A stretch of 64,000 bases of DNA from Chryseobacterium lathyri (GCF_030812195.1 NZ_JAUSSF010000001.1:1488001-1552000), one strand, 5' to 3'; positions 17,425 through 26,371 are shown, numbered from the stretch's first letter. The notes: a model not told the origin generated them from the sequence alone. Numbers and translations: made by a program.

Positions 17425-19683
17425 CTAATTTGCTCCAATTTCATCAACAAACAGCCACGCTTTTGAATCTGCTCCGGGATTTCCAGCAGGAATAATTCCA
17501 GCATTTTCTATTTTAAGTTTGATATATCTTGAGCTCTGATTTCCAACCTTGAGCTTTATTTTTCCTTTTGAGCTTTGGATTTCGTCTTTTCCTATTTCTT
17601 TGATTATTTCAAAATTCTTACCGTCATCGGAAACAAAGATCTGTGCAGATTTTGCAAGATGGATCCAGCTTCCTTTATTGTCCAGGGTATTAAAATAAAT
17701 TTCTGAAAACGCAGTTTTCTGGCCAAGATCGATGGTTGCAACGACATCTTTTCCCTGGAAGCCCAGCCATGTTTTTCCCAGCTGTCTTGTATTTCCGATA
17801 ATGCCGTCTACGAGGGTAAAAGCTCCGCCAAAAGAATAGTTTTCGCTTGGCTGCTGTTCCAGTATAATTTTTTTTCCTGTTGTTTTAGAAATTATAAATT
17901 CCTGTGTAGAAACTGCGCTTTTCAGTTTTCCATCCTCAAAATAAGCAGATTTAACGGTTAGAGATTTTGAAACGGCAATAGGTGCCTGATAAACCTGTGA
18001 ATTGATAGAGGGTTCTGTTCCGTCTGTAGTATACCGGATTCCTTTTGGATTTTGTGACACTGTAAGTTCGTAAGAAATACCATTATTGGCAGGAAGCACT
18101 TTTCCGGAGATATTGTAAATACTTTTTGCATAATTAACCTTCATTTTGTCGAGAACTTTGAACTGGCTGATCACCCTGTTTTCAAATTCTTTATAGTTCT
18201 TAGGGTCTGCTGTTCCCCATCCCACTTCGGAAAGAGCCATCAGTCTTGGAAATATCATGTACTGCACCTGCTTAAAATCGGTAATATATTCTGTCCATAA
18301 ATTAGCCTGAACACCTAAAATATATTTAGCCTGCTCTGTATTCAGCTCTGCAGGAATGGGATTATAGGAATAGACTTTATCCAAAGGGGTAAATCCTCCG
18401 AAAGCATTAGGCTCTGATTGCGGATCTCCCTGGTAGTGATCGAAATAGCAATAAGCACCTGGTGTCATCACTGCAAAATGGCCGGATTTTGCAGCTTCTA
18501 TCCCACCATTTACACCTGTCCAGCTCATAACAGCGGCGTTTGGGGCTAAACCTCCTTCGAGAATTTCATCCCAGCCGATAATCTTTCTGCCTTTGCTGTT
18601 CACATATTTTTCAATTCTGCGGATGAAATAGCTTTGCAGGCCATGTTCGTCTTTCAGGTTGTTCTTTTTTATCAATTCCTGGCAGTGGGCACATTCTTTC
18701 CATCTTGTTTTCGGGCATTCATCACCTCCGATGTGAATGTACTTGGACGGAAATAATGCAATGACTTCGTCAAGAACATTTTCCAGGAACATAAACGTTT
18801 CTTCTTTTGGACAGAAAACATCGTCAAAAACACCCCACTTTGTTGCAGATTCAAACGGTCCTTTTGTGCAGGCAAGTTCCGGATATGCTGATAAGGCCGC
18901 TAGGGCGTGGCCCGGCATTTCAATTTCCGGCACTACGGTAATATGTCTCTGTTCGGCATATTTAACGACCTCTTTAATCTGCTCCTGTGTATAGAAATAA
19001 GGTCCGTAAGGTTTTCCATCAAATGTATTGTCTACATAAGCTCCAACCATTGATTCTTTACGTTTTGAACCGATGTCTGTCAGTTTCGGATATTTTTTAA
19101 TTTCAATTCTCCAGCCCTGATCGTCTGTAAGGTGCCAGTGGAAGGTATTCAGCTTGTACATGGCTAAATAATCAATATACTGTTTTACCTCATCAACATT
19201 GAAGAAATGGCGGCAGACATCCAGATGCATTCCCCTCCATGCAAATTTGGGATAGTCATTGATTTCCATAGCAGGAATAGCTTTGTATTCTTTATATTCT
19301 TCAAATAATTGTATCAGGGTCTGAAGTGCCAGAAAATAGCCCTGATCTGTATAAGCAGTTATAAAAATCTCTTTTGGGGAAATGTCAATAAGATATTTTT
19401 CTTTATTTCCTTCAGGATTTTTGGGCTGTGGCATTGGAACATATACCAGATGAGTTCCCTCTATTTTATTGCTGTTTTGAAATTTAACCTGGGAACCAAG
19501 ACGTTTTTTGAAATACTCAGTTTCTTCTTTTGGAAGTTTGTCATTCAGTATCAGCGTTTCAGGAATAACAAACTTACCTTTCTGCATGATAACACTTTGA
19601 GGGTAAGGGATCAAATCAGGCTTCTTTTGAGCATGAAAAACTGTGGAAAAAATAGCAGAAAACATAAAAAGAAAACGTCGCAT
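17425..19683 (-). CDS. Beta-N-acetylhexosaminidase, GH20, with C-terminal carbohydrate-binding region
   Basis: A 752-residue exported enzyme (signal MRRFLFMFSAIFSTVFHAQ). The GH20b-type N-terminal domain covers about 20-140, the TIM barrel 145-500. The catalytic pair Asp321-Glu322 is seen in HIGGDECPKTRWK, the substrate-assisted mechanism of this family. After the barrel come a chitobiase-type beta domain (YTTDGTEPSINSQVY, about 540-600) and a discoidin-like (F5/8 type C) domain (about 625-752). It releases terminal GlcNAc or GalNAc from glycans or chitin oligomers. It is next to glycosylasparaginase, but has its own terminator, so it is a separate unit of the same block. Confidence 0.93.
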   Translation of the reverse strand: MRRFLFMFSAIFSTVFHAQKKPDLIPYPQSVIMQKGKFVIPETLILNDKLPKEETEYFKKRLGSQVKFQNSNKIEGTHLVYVPMPQPKNPEGNKEKYLIDISPKEIFITAYTDQGYFLALQTLIQLFEEYKEYKAIPAMEINDYPKFAWRGMHLDVCRHFFNVDEVKQYIDYLAMYKLNTFHWHLTDDQGWRIEIKKYPKLTDIGSKRKESMVGAYVDNTFDGKPYGPYFYTQEQIKEVVKYAEQRHITVVPEIEMPGHALAALSAYPELACTKGPFESATKWGVFDDVFCPKEETFMFLENVLDEVIALFPSKYIHIGGDECPKTRWKECAHCQELIKKNNLKDEHGLQSYFIRRIEKYVNSKGRKIIGWDEILEGGLAPNAAVMSWTGVNGGIEAAKSGHFAVMTPGAYCYFDHYQGDPQSEPNAFGGFTPLDKVYSYNPIPAELNTEQAKYILGVQANLWTEYITDFKQVQYMIFPRLMALSEVGWGTADPKNYKEFENRVISQFKVLDKMKVNYAKSIYNISGKVLPANNGISYELTVSQNPKGIRYTTDGTEPSINSQVYQAPIAVSKSLTVKSAYFEDGKLKSAVSTQEFIISKTTGKKIILEQQPSENYSFGGAFTLVDGIIGNTRQLGKTWLGFQGKDVVATIDLGQKTAFSEIYFNTLDNKGSWIHLAKSAQIFVSDDGKNFEIIKEIGKDEIQSSKGKIKLKVGNQSSRYIKLKIENAGIIPAGNPGADSKAWLFVDEIGAN

Positions 19684-19764
19684 TTAGGTATGATTAAGGT
19701 TTTAGCTAATATAATTATTTTCCAAAACTCTTTGGCTATTTAACTTATTAAATAATAAAACATC

Positions 19765-19772
19765 TAAATTTG
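19765..19772 (+). promoter_or_regulatory. -7 promoter element for the DUF4197 gene
   Basis: TAAATTTG matches TAnnTTTG exactly, with 14 bases between its end and the ATG. Confidence 0.6.
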
Positions 19773-19786
19773 CAAAAAAAGATACA

Positions 19787-20605
19787 ATGAGAAAAAACAT
19801 TTTATTCGCGGCTGCCTTATTATTTTCAGTTTCTTCACAGGCACAGCTCTTAGATATCATTAAATCTACCGTTAAAAACAAAACAGGCGTTGATCTTGAT
19901 AATCCCTCAAAACCTAAAAGTTCTACAACCACTGCTACAACTAATACCACAACAACTGCTACAACTCAAGCTTCTCCTGTTAATCTGGGAAATTTAACCT
20001 CAACGCAGATTTCTTCAGGATTAAAAGAAGCATTAAGCCTTGGAGTAACTGACGGTGTAAAAAAACTAGCTTTAACAGACGGATTCTTAAAGAATGAAGC
20101 GGTAAAGATTTTAATGCCTGAAAAATTAAGAAAGATTGATACCACGCTGCGCTCCCTGGGAATGGGAAGCCTTGCAGATGAAGGGGTAAAATTATTAAAC
20201 AGGGCCGCTGAGGATGCGGTAACCGAAGCCGCTCCTATTTTCACCAAAGCCATTACATCAATGACGATCACGGATGCTAAAAATATTTTATTAAGCAGTG
20301 ATAATGCGGCAACCAATTATTTACAGACCAAAACCCAAAGTCAGTTATTCACAGCTTTCCAGCCAAAGGTAAAGGCTTCACTGGGTAAAGTGGGCGCAGA
20401 TACGGTATGGAAAAACCTGATTTCAAAGTACAATACTTTTACAGGACAATCTGTAACGACTGACCTTAACGAATATGTGACGACAGAAACAATTAATGGA
20501 GTATTTAAAATGGTGGCAGACAAAGAAAGCGGGATCAGAAATACACCGGCGATGAGAACAACTTCTATTTTACAGAAAGTTTTTGGGGCGCAGGATGGGA
20601 AATAA
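19787..20605 (+). CDS. DUF4197 exported protein
   Basis: A 272-residue protein with signal peptide MRKNILFAAALLFSVSSQAQ. A low-complexity linker of Thr residues (about 45-65) precedes a helical DUF4197 domain (about 70-265; SSGLKEALSLGVTDGVKKLA, later FTGQSVTTDLNEYVTTETINGVFKM). The domain function is unknown. A periplasmic or outer-membrane-facing location follows from the signal peptide. The Thr linker is encoded by an ACT/ACA-rich tract that could vary in length. It has its own promoter and terminator, and no partner gene. Confidence 0.88.
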   Translation: MRKNILFAAALLFSVSSQAQLLDIIKSTVKNKTGVDLDNPSKPKSSTTTATTNTTTTATTQASPVNLGNLTSTQISSGLKEALSLGVTDGVKKLALTDGFLKNEAVKILMPEKLRKIDTTLRSLGMGSLADEGVKLLNRAAEDAVTEAAPIFTKAITSMTITDAKNILLSSDNAATNYLQTKTQSQLFTAFQPKVKASLGKVGADTVWKNLISKYNTFTGQSVTTDLNEYVTTETINGVFKMVADKESGIRNTPAMRTTSILQKVFGAQDGK

Positions 20606-20606
20606 T

Positions 20607-20638
20607 TTAGAAATTAGAGGCTAGAAGTTAGAACTTAG
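20607..20638 (+). repeat. Short heptamer repeat, unit TTAGAAN
   Basis: Four and a half units with exact 7-base period (TTAGAAA, TTAGAGG, CTAGAAG, TTAGAAC, TTAG) begin one base after the DUF4197 stop. It is non-coding. Confidence 0.6.
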
Positions 20639-20686
20639 TTTTATAATCTGGTTGTTGAATTTTATTCTAAGATAATTTTAAAGCAT

Positions 20687-20714
20687 AAAAACTGTTTCAT
20701 TTGAAGCAGTTTTT
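20687..20714 (+). terminator. Terminator of the DUF4197 gene
   Basis: AAAAACTGTTTCA and TGAAGCAGTTTTT pair with a TT loop and one mismatch (T to G), followed by T-rich sequence. Confidence 0.7.
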
Positions 20715-20737
20715 CTTTTGTCATAAAACAAAAAATC

Positions 20738-20763
20738 TACGCTATCTGCTAAATCTACGAGAG
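20738..20763. repeat. Short dispersed repeat (CTCTCG-AGAT type, reverse orientation)
   Basis: Read on the minus strand, 20745-20763 gives CTCTCGTAGATTTAGCAGAT, matching 11227-11245 apart from three bases. It lies just upstream of the larger repeat copy A. Together these elements fill most of the 507-base gap between the DUF4197 gene and scoB. Confidence 0.4.
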
Positions 20764-20790
20764 AAAAAATCTTCTGATAATTTATATTCT

Positions 20791-20995
20791 TTCTTTTGTC
20801 TTGAAACAAAAGAAACAAAAGTTCAAGACCTGGAAACTTCCGCTAAAAATAAATCCTGATCTCTAAAAATTCTAAAACTTGCGCGAATCATTATTTGTTC
20901 TTCAGTTCAAAATTTGTCTCGCGCTTCAAACAATAGAATTTTCTTAACGTTCACAGGATTTATTTTTTTAACACTACATTTTCCTATGTCAATTG
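20791..20995 (+). repeat. Dispersed structured repeat, copy A
   Basis: It begins TTCTTTTGTCTTGAAACAAA (itself a hairpin, TTCTTTTGT/ACAAAAGAA) followed by GTTCAAGACCTGGAAAC. A nested stem follows: AATTCTA 20868-20874 with TAGAATT 20934-20940, and GCGCGA 20881-20886 with TCGCGC 20919-20924. An outer pair AAATAAATCCTG (20848-20859) and CAGGATTTATTT (20954-20965) closes the element. Copy B at 30.0 kb has the same order of parts with different bases in the arms. No open frame of note lies here. Confidence 0.75.
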
Positions 20996-21076
20996 AGTAG
21001 CATTTCCATAAACATTTTTTGAGAACATTTACAATTCTTTAAATTTAAAGTGAGAAAAATCGCCGGGTAAATGAAT

Positions 21077-21105
21077 AAAAAAACCTTGTTGTTGACAAGG
21101 TTTTT
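21077..21105 (-). terminator. Terminator of scoB
   Basis: AAAAAACCTTGT and ACAAGGTTTTT pair across a short loop, immediately after the scoB stop on the minus strand. Confidence 0.75.
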
Positions 21106-21112
21106 GTTTTAT

Positions 21113-21766
21113 TTAGAATTGCATTTCAGGAATTTCACCTTCAATGATCAGATCTGCTTCTGTAGATTTTACGATGTGCTCCACAGAAACACCCGGAGCC
21201 CTTTCCACCAGTTTGAATCCGGCTGGAGTCACGTCCAGTACAGCCAGTTCGGTCACTACTCTTTTTACACAGTTAACGCCTGTGAGCGGAAGACTGCATT
21301 TTTTCAGGATTTTGCTTTCTCCTGCTTTGTTCACATGCATCATAGCAACGATAATATTTTCTGCAGAAGCAACAAGGTCCATTGCTCCCCCCATTCCTTT
21401 TACCATTTTTCCGGGGATTTTCCAGTTGGCAATATCTCCGTTTTCTGAAACCTCCATCGCTCCGAGGATAGTAAGATCTACTTTCTGGCCCCGAATCATC
21501 CCAAAACTAAAGGCTGAATCAAAAAATGAACCTCCGGGAAGAATGGTGATGGTCTGTTTTCCGGCATTGATGATATCAGCATCTTCTTCGCCTTCGAAGG
21601 GGAAAGGCCCCATTCCTAGAACTCCGTTTTCACTCTGAAATTCTACGGAAATACCATTCGGAACATAGTTAGCCACCAATGTAGGGATTCCGATTCCCAG
21701 GTTTACATAATAACGGTCTTTCAGTTCTTTTGAAATCCTTTTAGCAATTTGTTCTTTTGTAAGCAT
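21113..21766 (-). CDS. scoB: 3-oxoacid CoA-transferase subunit B
   Basis: A 217-residue beta subunit of a type I CoA-transferase. The catalytic Glu46 is in SENGVLGMGP. The N-terminal YVNLGIGIPTLVANYVP and the GGAMDLV segment are family hallmarks. Together with subunit A it moves CoA from succinyl-CoA to acetoacetate or a related acid. In most genomes the subunit A gene lies directly upstream. Here it is 2.0 kb away at 23768-24469, on the same strand but with an oppositely oriented ABC transporter gene between. The gene has its own terminator, so it must have its own promoter too. Confidence 0.93.
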   Translation of the reverse strand: MLTKEQIAKRISKELKDRYYVNLGIGIPTLVANYVPNGISVEFQSENGVLGMGPFPFEGEEDADIINAGKQTITILPGGSFFDSAFSFGMIRGQKVDLTILGAMEVSENGDIANWKIPGKMVKGMGGAMDLVASAENIIVAMMHVNKAGESKILKKCSLPLTGVNCVKRVVTELAVLDVTPAGFKLVERAPGVSVEHIVKSTEADLIIEGEIPEMQF

Positions 21767-21862
21767 AATAAAAACTTAGACTGCAATTTAATTCTTTTCA
21801 CTTGAATACAAAAGGTCTTTGTTATTCAAAATTATTAATATCATAAGTCAAAATAATATCTC

Positions 21863-21870
21863 TAATTTTG
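21863..21870 (+). promoter_or_regulatory. -7 promoter element for the ABC transporter
   Basis: TAATTTTG matches TAnnTTTG exactly. The ATG at 21888 is 17 bases after its end. Confidence 0.6.
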
Positions 21871-21887
21871 CAACATTATTTATTAAA

Positions 21888-23693
21888 ATGAAAATACTTT
21901 TAAGATACCTCAAGCCTTACCAGTGGTTGATTGTCCTTTCTTTGCTATTGGCAACCATTAATCAGGTTTTTTCTTTATTTGCTCCGGCCATTACAGGGAA
22001 TATCCTGGATCAGCTGGTAACACATCCCAATTTTTTTGATAAGGAAAAACTTTTACCCAGAAATCTGAACCAATATTTATACGGAGACGGAATTTATCAT
22101 GGTGTGTTCTATTTTTTAGGGCTACTCATCGGAACAGCGATGGTCAGTAGAATTGCCAAAGCTTTTCAGGATTATGCAGTAAGCGTGATTACTCAAAAGT
22201 TTGGCGCAAAAATCTTTACAGACGGTTTAAAGCACTCAATGGCACTGCCTTATCAGGAATTTGAGGATCAGAGAAGTGGTGAAACCCTGTCTATTTTAAC
22301 GAAAGTAAGGGAAGATACTGTAAAGTTCATCACCAGCTTTATTAATATTTTCTTTGGAATTTTAGTGAGTATCATTTTCGTTTCTGTATATGCGATCCGT
22401 TTGCACTGGTCGATCATGCCTGTTTACATTTGCGGAATTTTCCTGATTGCATTCATTACTAATTTACTGAGTAAAAGAATTAAAAGCATTCAGAAGAATA
22501 TTGTTTCGGAAACCACTGCTTTAGCGGGAAGTACTACAGAAAGCTTAAGAAATATAGAAATTGTTAAAAGTTTAGGCTTAACGAACCAGGAAGTGATCCG
22601 TTTAAATAACAATACCTACAAGATTCTTGGACTTGAGCTCAGAAAGGTGAAAAGCATCCGTTCTTTAAGCTTCATTCAGGGAACAATGGTCAATTTTCTT
22701 CAGCAGCTGATCACCATGACTCTTCTGTTATTAATTTTTAAGAATATTGTGACTCCGGGACAGTATTTATCTCTCATGTTTTATGGTTTCTTTATTTTCG
22801 GACCGATGCAGGAGATCGGGAACATCATTATTTCTTACCGTGAGGCTGAGGCTTCTCTTTTCAATTTTGATAATTTAATGAAAAAAGAGGTGGAAGAAAA
22901 GCCACTCCATCCGAAACAGATCGGTGCTATTGAAGAGCTGGAATTTAAACATGTCTCTTTTAAACATCAGTCGGCTCAGTATAAAGCTTTAAATAATATA
23001 TCTTTTGATGTTAAAAATGGAGAGACCATTGCTTTTGTGGGGCCGAGCGGTTCAGGGAAAAGTACATTGGTAAAATTGCTGGTTGGACTGTACAGACCTC
23101 AGGAAGGAAATATTTTTTACAACAGCATCAATGGAAAAGAATTTGATTTTGATGAGCTGAGAAATCAGATTGGTTTTGTTACTCAGGATACGCAGCTTTT
23201 TGCAGGAACCATTAAAGAAAACCTTCTTTTTGTAAATCCTAACGCTACAGAATCTGAGCTGGAGGTTGCTTTGCAGAAATCGAGCTGTACAGCATTATTG
23301 GAAAGAGCAGAAAAGGGCATCGAAACCGTTATCGGTGAAGGCGGACTGAAGCTGAGCGGCGGAGAAAAACAAAGAATTGCGATTGCAAGAGCGCTTTTAA
23401 GAAAACCTCATTTATTGATCTTTGATGAAGCAACTTCTGCTTTGGACAGTATTACGGAAGAAGAAATTACGTCTACCATAAAAGACATTTCAAAAGAAAA
23501 GGAACAAATTACGGTTCTTATCGCCCACCGTTTAAGCACGATTATGCATGCAGACCGAATCTACGTACTGGAACGCGGACAGGTAATTGAAATGGGATCT
23601 CACGATAATTTAATTGCTGAAAAGGGATTGTATTATGCTATGTGGCGACAGCAGATCGGGGAAAGAAAAATGCTCATTTCACCGGAAGCATAA
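21888..23693 (+). CDS. ABC transporter, fused membrane and ATPase domains (exporter, MsbA-like)
   Basis: A 601-residue half-transporter. The membrane domain (about 1-310) has six helices. The ATPase domain has Walker A GPSGSGKST, the signature LSGGEKQRIAIARALL and Walker B LLIFDEATSALD. It works as a dimer in the inner membrane, exporting lipids, peptides or drugs. The substrate cannot be told from sequence. The frame is open further upstream through a TTG at 21819, but the promoter at 21863-21870 and the family N-terminus (MKILLRYLKPYQW) point to ATG 21888. It lies between the two CoA-transferase subunit genes on the opposite strand. Confidence 0.92.
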   Translation: MKILLRYLKPYQWLIVLSLLLATINQVFSLFAPAITGNILDQLVTHPNFFDKEKLLPRNLNQYLYGDGIYHGVFYFLGLLIGTAMVSRIAKAFQDYAVSVITQKFGAKIFTDGLKHSMALPYQEFEDQRSGETLSILTKVREDTVKFITSFINIFFGILVSIIFVSVYAIRLHWSIMPVYICGIFLIAFITNLLSKRIKSIQKNIVSETTALAGSTTESLRNIEIVKSLGLTNQEVIRLNNNTYKILGLELRKVKSIRSLSFIQGTMVNFLQQLITMTLLLLIFKNIVTPGQYLSLMFYGFFIFGPMQEIGNIIISYREAEASLFNFDNLMKKEVEEKPLHPKQIGAIEELEFKHVSFKHQSAQYKALNNISFDVKNGETIAFVGPSGSGKSTLVKLLVGLYRPQEGNIFYNSINGKEFDFDELRNQIGFVTQDTQLFAGTIKENLLFVNPNATESELEVALQKSSCTALLERAEKGIETVIGEGGLKLSGGEKQRIAIARALLRKPHLLIFDEATSALDSITEEEITSTIKDISKEKEQITVLIAHRLSTIMHADRIYVLERGQVIEMGSHDNLIAEKGLYYAMWRQQIGERKMLISPEA

Positions 23694-23700
23694 CATAAAC

Positions 23701-23728
23701 AAAGCGCTGAGAATATTTCCAGCGCTTT
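23701..23728 (+). terminator. Terminator of the ABC transporter gene
   Basis: AAAGCGCTG and CAGCGCTTT form a 9-base stem followed by TGTTTTATT. It sits between the convergent ABC and scoA genes and may serve both. Confidence 0.75.
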
Positions 23729-23767
23729 TGTTTTATTAATATTGTAACCACAAAAAAATAAGATGCC

Positions 23768-24469
23768 TTATTCCTTTGTTCGGACTGTTCTCTGCTCTAT
23801 TCTCTTTTCAAATTTTTCACCCTGGAAGATTCTCTGGATCATAATCCCCGGAATATGGATCTCATTAGGATCTAATGTTCCCGGTTCTACCAGCTCTTCT
23901 ACTTCTGCGATGGTAATTTTTGCTGCCCCAGCCATAGGATGGTTAAAATTCCTTGCAGAGCCTTTAAAGATAAGGTTTCCGACATGGTCTCCTTTCCAGG
24001 CTTTTACGATGGAATAGTCTGCTTTGTATGCGTGTTCCAGAATGTGAGGCTTTCCGTCAAAATCTTTGACTTCTTTACCTTCTGCAATCTCCGTTCCGTA
24101 ACCTGCAGGGGTATAAAAAGCAGGAATTCCAGCCTGGGCCGCTCTGCATTTTTCTGCCAAAGTTCCCTGAGGTGTAAGCTCAACCTCCAATTCTCCTGAA
24201 AGCATCTGTCTTTCGAACTCTGCATTTTCTCCTACATAAGAAGAGACCATTTTGGTAATCTGTCTTTTGTGCAGCAGCAGTCCTAATCCGAAATCATCCA
24301 CACCGGCATTGTTTGAAATACAGGTTAAGTCTTTTACATCGCTCTCTACCAAGGCACTTATGGAGTTTTCAGGGATCCCGCACAGACCAAACCCGCCCAA
24401 CATCAAGGTCATTCCATCCTCAATTCCGCTGATGGCTTCTTTTGCATTTTTTACTCTTTTATCTATCAT
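23768..24469 (-). CDS. scoA: 3-oxoacid CoA-transferase subunit A
   Basis: A 233-residue alpha subunit of a type I CoA-transferase, the usual size. The motif [15 protein letters not shown] (about 22-36) and [25 protein letters not shown] are characteristic. It is the partner of the scoB product at 21113-21766 and is needed for ketone-body or fatty-acid CoA exchange in the cytosol. It is a single-gene unit here because the neighbour downstream is on the other strand. No TAnnTTTG promoter was seen directly upstream. Confidence 0.93.
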   Translation of the reverse strand: MIDKRVKNAKEAISGIEDGMTLMLGGFGLCGIPENSISALVESDVKDLTCISNNAGVDDFGLGLLLHKRQITKMVSSYVGENAEFERQMLSGELEVELTPQGTLAEKCRAAQAGIPAFYTPAGYGTEIAEGKEVKDFDGKPHILEHAYKADYSIVKAWKGDHVGNLIFKGSARNFNHPMAGAAKITIAEVEELVEPGTLDPNEIHIPGIMIQRIFQGEKFEKRIEQRTVRTKE

Positions 24470-24823
24470 GAAATACTAGATTTTCTGTCCGTTAAATTTA
24501 ATAAATTTTATCATATATCCTAAGGCAGAAATTAATCTTGTTTTCAAAGAACACTCAAAGCAAAGGAAGGAAAATTTCCGTGATTTCACGGAGGCATTAT
24601 ATTTTAAATTTTCTTTATTTTTCAGTAAATTAATTTATATTTGACATGGTAAAACTGACAATATAGAATATCATTCATTCTACTAAAAGATACCCTAAAA
24701 TAAATTCGTTAAAATAAAAATTTTCTGAAGCGGACTTCTTGTTCCGTATTTTCGAGTATTATGAACATTCCGATTCTTATTATATTTCAATCACAAAACA
24801 TCATTTAAACTTTAATAAAAAAC
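24470..24823. other. 354-base gap between scoA and the MORN-repeat gene
   Basis: It holds the divergent upstream regions of both genes. Two items can be seen: a perfect 7-base inverted repeat TCCGTGA-TT-TCACGGA at 24577-24592, and a TATATTTG element at 24636-24643 that could start a leader of about 175 bases for the gene at 24824. The tiny frame starting ATGGTAAAACTG just after it is too short to claim. Nothing else is recognised. Confidence 0.5.
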
Positions 24824-26347
24824 ATGAAAAAATTATTTACGTCAGCCATTCTTGCTTTGATTCTCAGCATCAGTGTAGGTGCGCAGGAGAAGATCTATTT
24901 TGACGAAAACTGGGAGAAAACCACTCAGGATAAAATGGAATTTTACAGGGAAACAGAGAATAAAGGAAAGCTTATTTTAATCAAAGATTTTTATAAAAAC
25001 GGAAAACTTCAGATGGAAGGTCTTGCTTCGGATGCCACACCAGGCAGCGAAGTTTATGAGGGCAAAGTGACCTGGTACACCCCGGAAGGTAAAGTATTAA
25101 ATACAGGAACATTTTCGGGTGGAAAGCAGACAGGGCCATCCCAGACATTTGATGAGAAGGGAAGACCTTTGGACGATCTGGTTTATAAGGAAGACGGCAC
25201 GTTTAAAGGAAAAGTCTATATCTATAAAGATCCTGAGAATGCACTTTTCTATAACAGCATTACGACCTATGAAAGCGCTGACAACTTTAAGACTGTTATT
25301 TATGATGAAGATATCAAAGGAATCCGCTATGAGACAACTGTCGACAGTAACGGAAAATACGAAACTAAGTATTACGGTGACAAAGGAAAACAAATTGGTA
25401 TAAATAAAGGAGGCAGCTCTGACGACAATGTCTTGGTGGAATATTATTATAATCCCATGAGGGTATCCAAAATTGAGAAATATAAAAGTGACGGAACGGT
25501 AAAAGAAGGCATTATATATTCCAAAAACGGAAAGATCCTGCAGGAAGAGAAAAAAAATAAAAAAGACGGCTATAAGATTACCTATGATGAAACCGGTAAG
25601 AAAATAGGAAATCTAATCTATTCTTACGATAAGGAATCTGATTACTACAAGCCTCAGGACGGTGAAGATTATCAGTTCAATTATGAATTTACAGGATTTT
25701 CTGCCATCGATGTTTATAAAAACGGTTCTATTATTCTGAGTAAATATTTTGATGACAATGGAAAGTTATCATCTGAAAAAACGCTAAAGGATGACCTGGT
25801 ACAGGAAATCAGATACTATCATCCGGACGGAAGACAGAAAGGTATTTTAACCTATAAAGATGATATACCTTACAGCGGTACTTTGTATGAAGAACTTAGT
25901 GAACAGCAGTATAAAGACGGTGCTCTGGTTCTTTCAAAGTCTTTCAGGGAAGATGAAAAGATAAGATATGAGAAAAAACTGAATGCAAAGCAGAACGGAT
26001 ATGATGCCACGGTTTATGATGATAATGGCAGTTTAGTTTACACCTATGCACAGCCTTTGGAAAAAACGGAAGGCTTCACTGCTCAGATCATACAGTACGT
26101 AAAGGGGAAAGCAGGCAATAAAGCTGCTGTAAAAGACGGGATACTTCAGAGTGGAAAAATTAAATATAAGACAGAATCCGGATTAAAAGAAATGGAGCGC
26201 AGCGGAAAGTGGATCCTATTAAAAGTTTATAATCCTGAAGGAAAGCTTATCCAGGACTCAAAAATCCTTGCAGAGGTTGAAGATCAGAATATTTATAACG
26301 TTTTGAGTACAACCATTCAGGAAGATGATCTTCTGTATAATTTTTAA
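24824..26347 (+). CDS. Exported MORN-variant (YwqK-like) repeat protein
   Basis: A 507-residue protein with signal peptide MKKLFTSAILALILSISVGAQ. The mature part carries many repeats of about 20-25 residues with a core of the form WYTPEGKVLNTGTFSGGK, YYHPDGRQKGILTYKDD and IYSKNGKILQEEKKNKKDG. This is the MORN-variant/YwqK type of beta-hairpin repeat. Such proteins are common in Bacteroidota surface and periplasmic proteomes but have no general known function. The frequent label antitoxin YwqK should not be taken to mean a toxin system, and no toxin gene is adjacent. It is a single gene with a clear terminator. Confidence 0.8.
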   Translation: MKKLFTSAILALILSISVGAQEKIYFDENWEKTTQDKMEFYRETENKGKLILIKDFYKNGKLQMEGLASDATPGSEVYEGKVTWYTPEGKVLNTGTFSGGKQTGPSQTFDEKGRPLDDLVYKEDGTFKGKVYIYKDPENALFYNSITTYESADNFKTVIYDEDIKGIRYETTVDSNGKYETKYYGDKGKQIGINKGGSSDDNVLVEYYYNPMRVSKIEKYKSDGTVKEGIIYSKNGKILQEEKKNKKDGYKITYDETGKKIGNLIYSYDKESDYYKPQDGEDYQFNYEFTGFSAIDVYKNGSIILSKYFDDNGKLSSEKTLKDDLVQEIRYYHPDGRQKGILTYKDDIPYSGTLYEELSEQQYKDGALVLSKSFREDEKIRYEKKLNAKQNGYDATVYDDNGSLVYTYAQPLEKTEGFTAQIIQYVKGKAGNKAAVKDGILQSGKIKYKTESGLKEMERSGKWILLKVYNPEGKLIQDSKILAEVEDQNIYNVLSTTIQEDDLLYNF

Positions 26348-26371
26348 AAAATATTCTCCAAATTTTAATGA

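Noticed and set aside
24824..26347. Antitoxin of a toxin-antitoxin system (YwqK annotation)
   Set aside because: The protein has a signal peptide and no toxin gene adjoins it. The label comes from the repeat family only.
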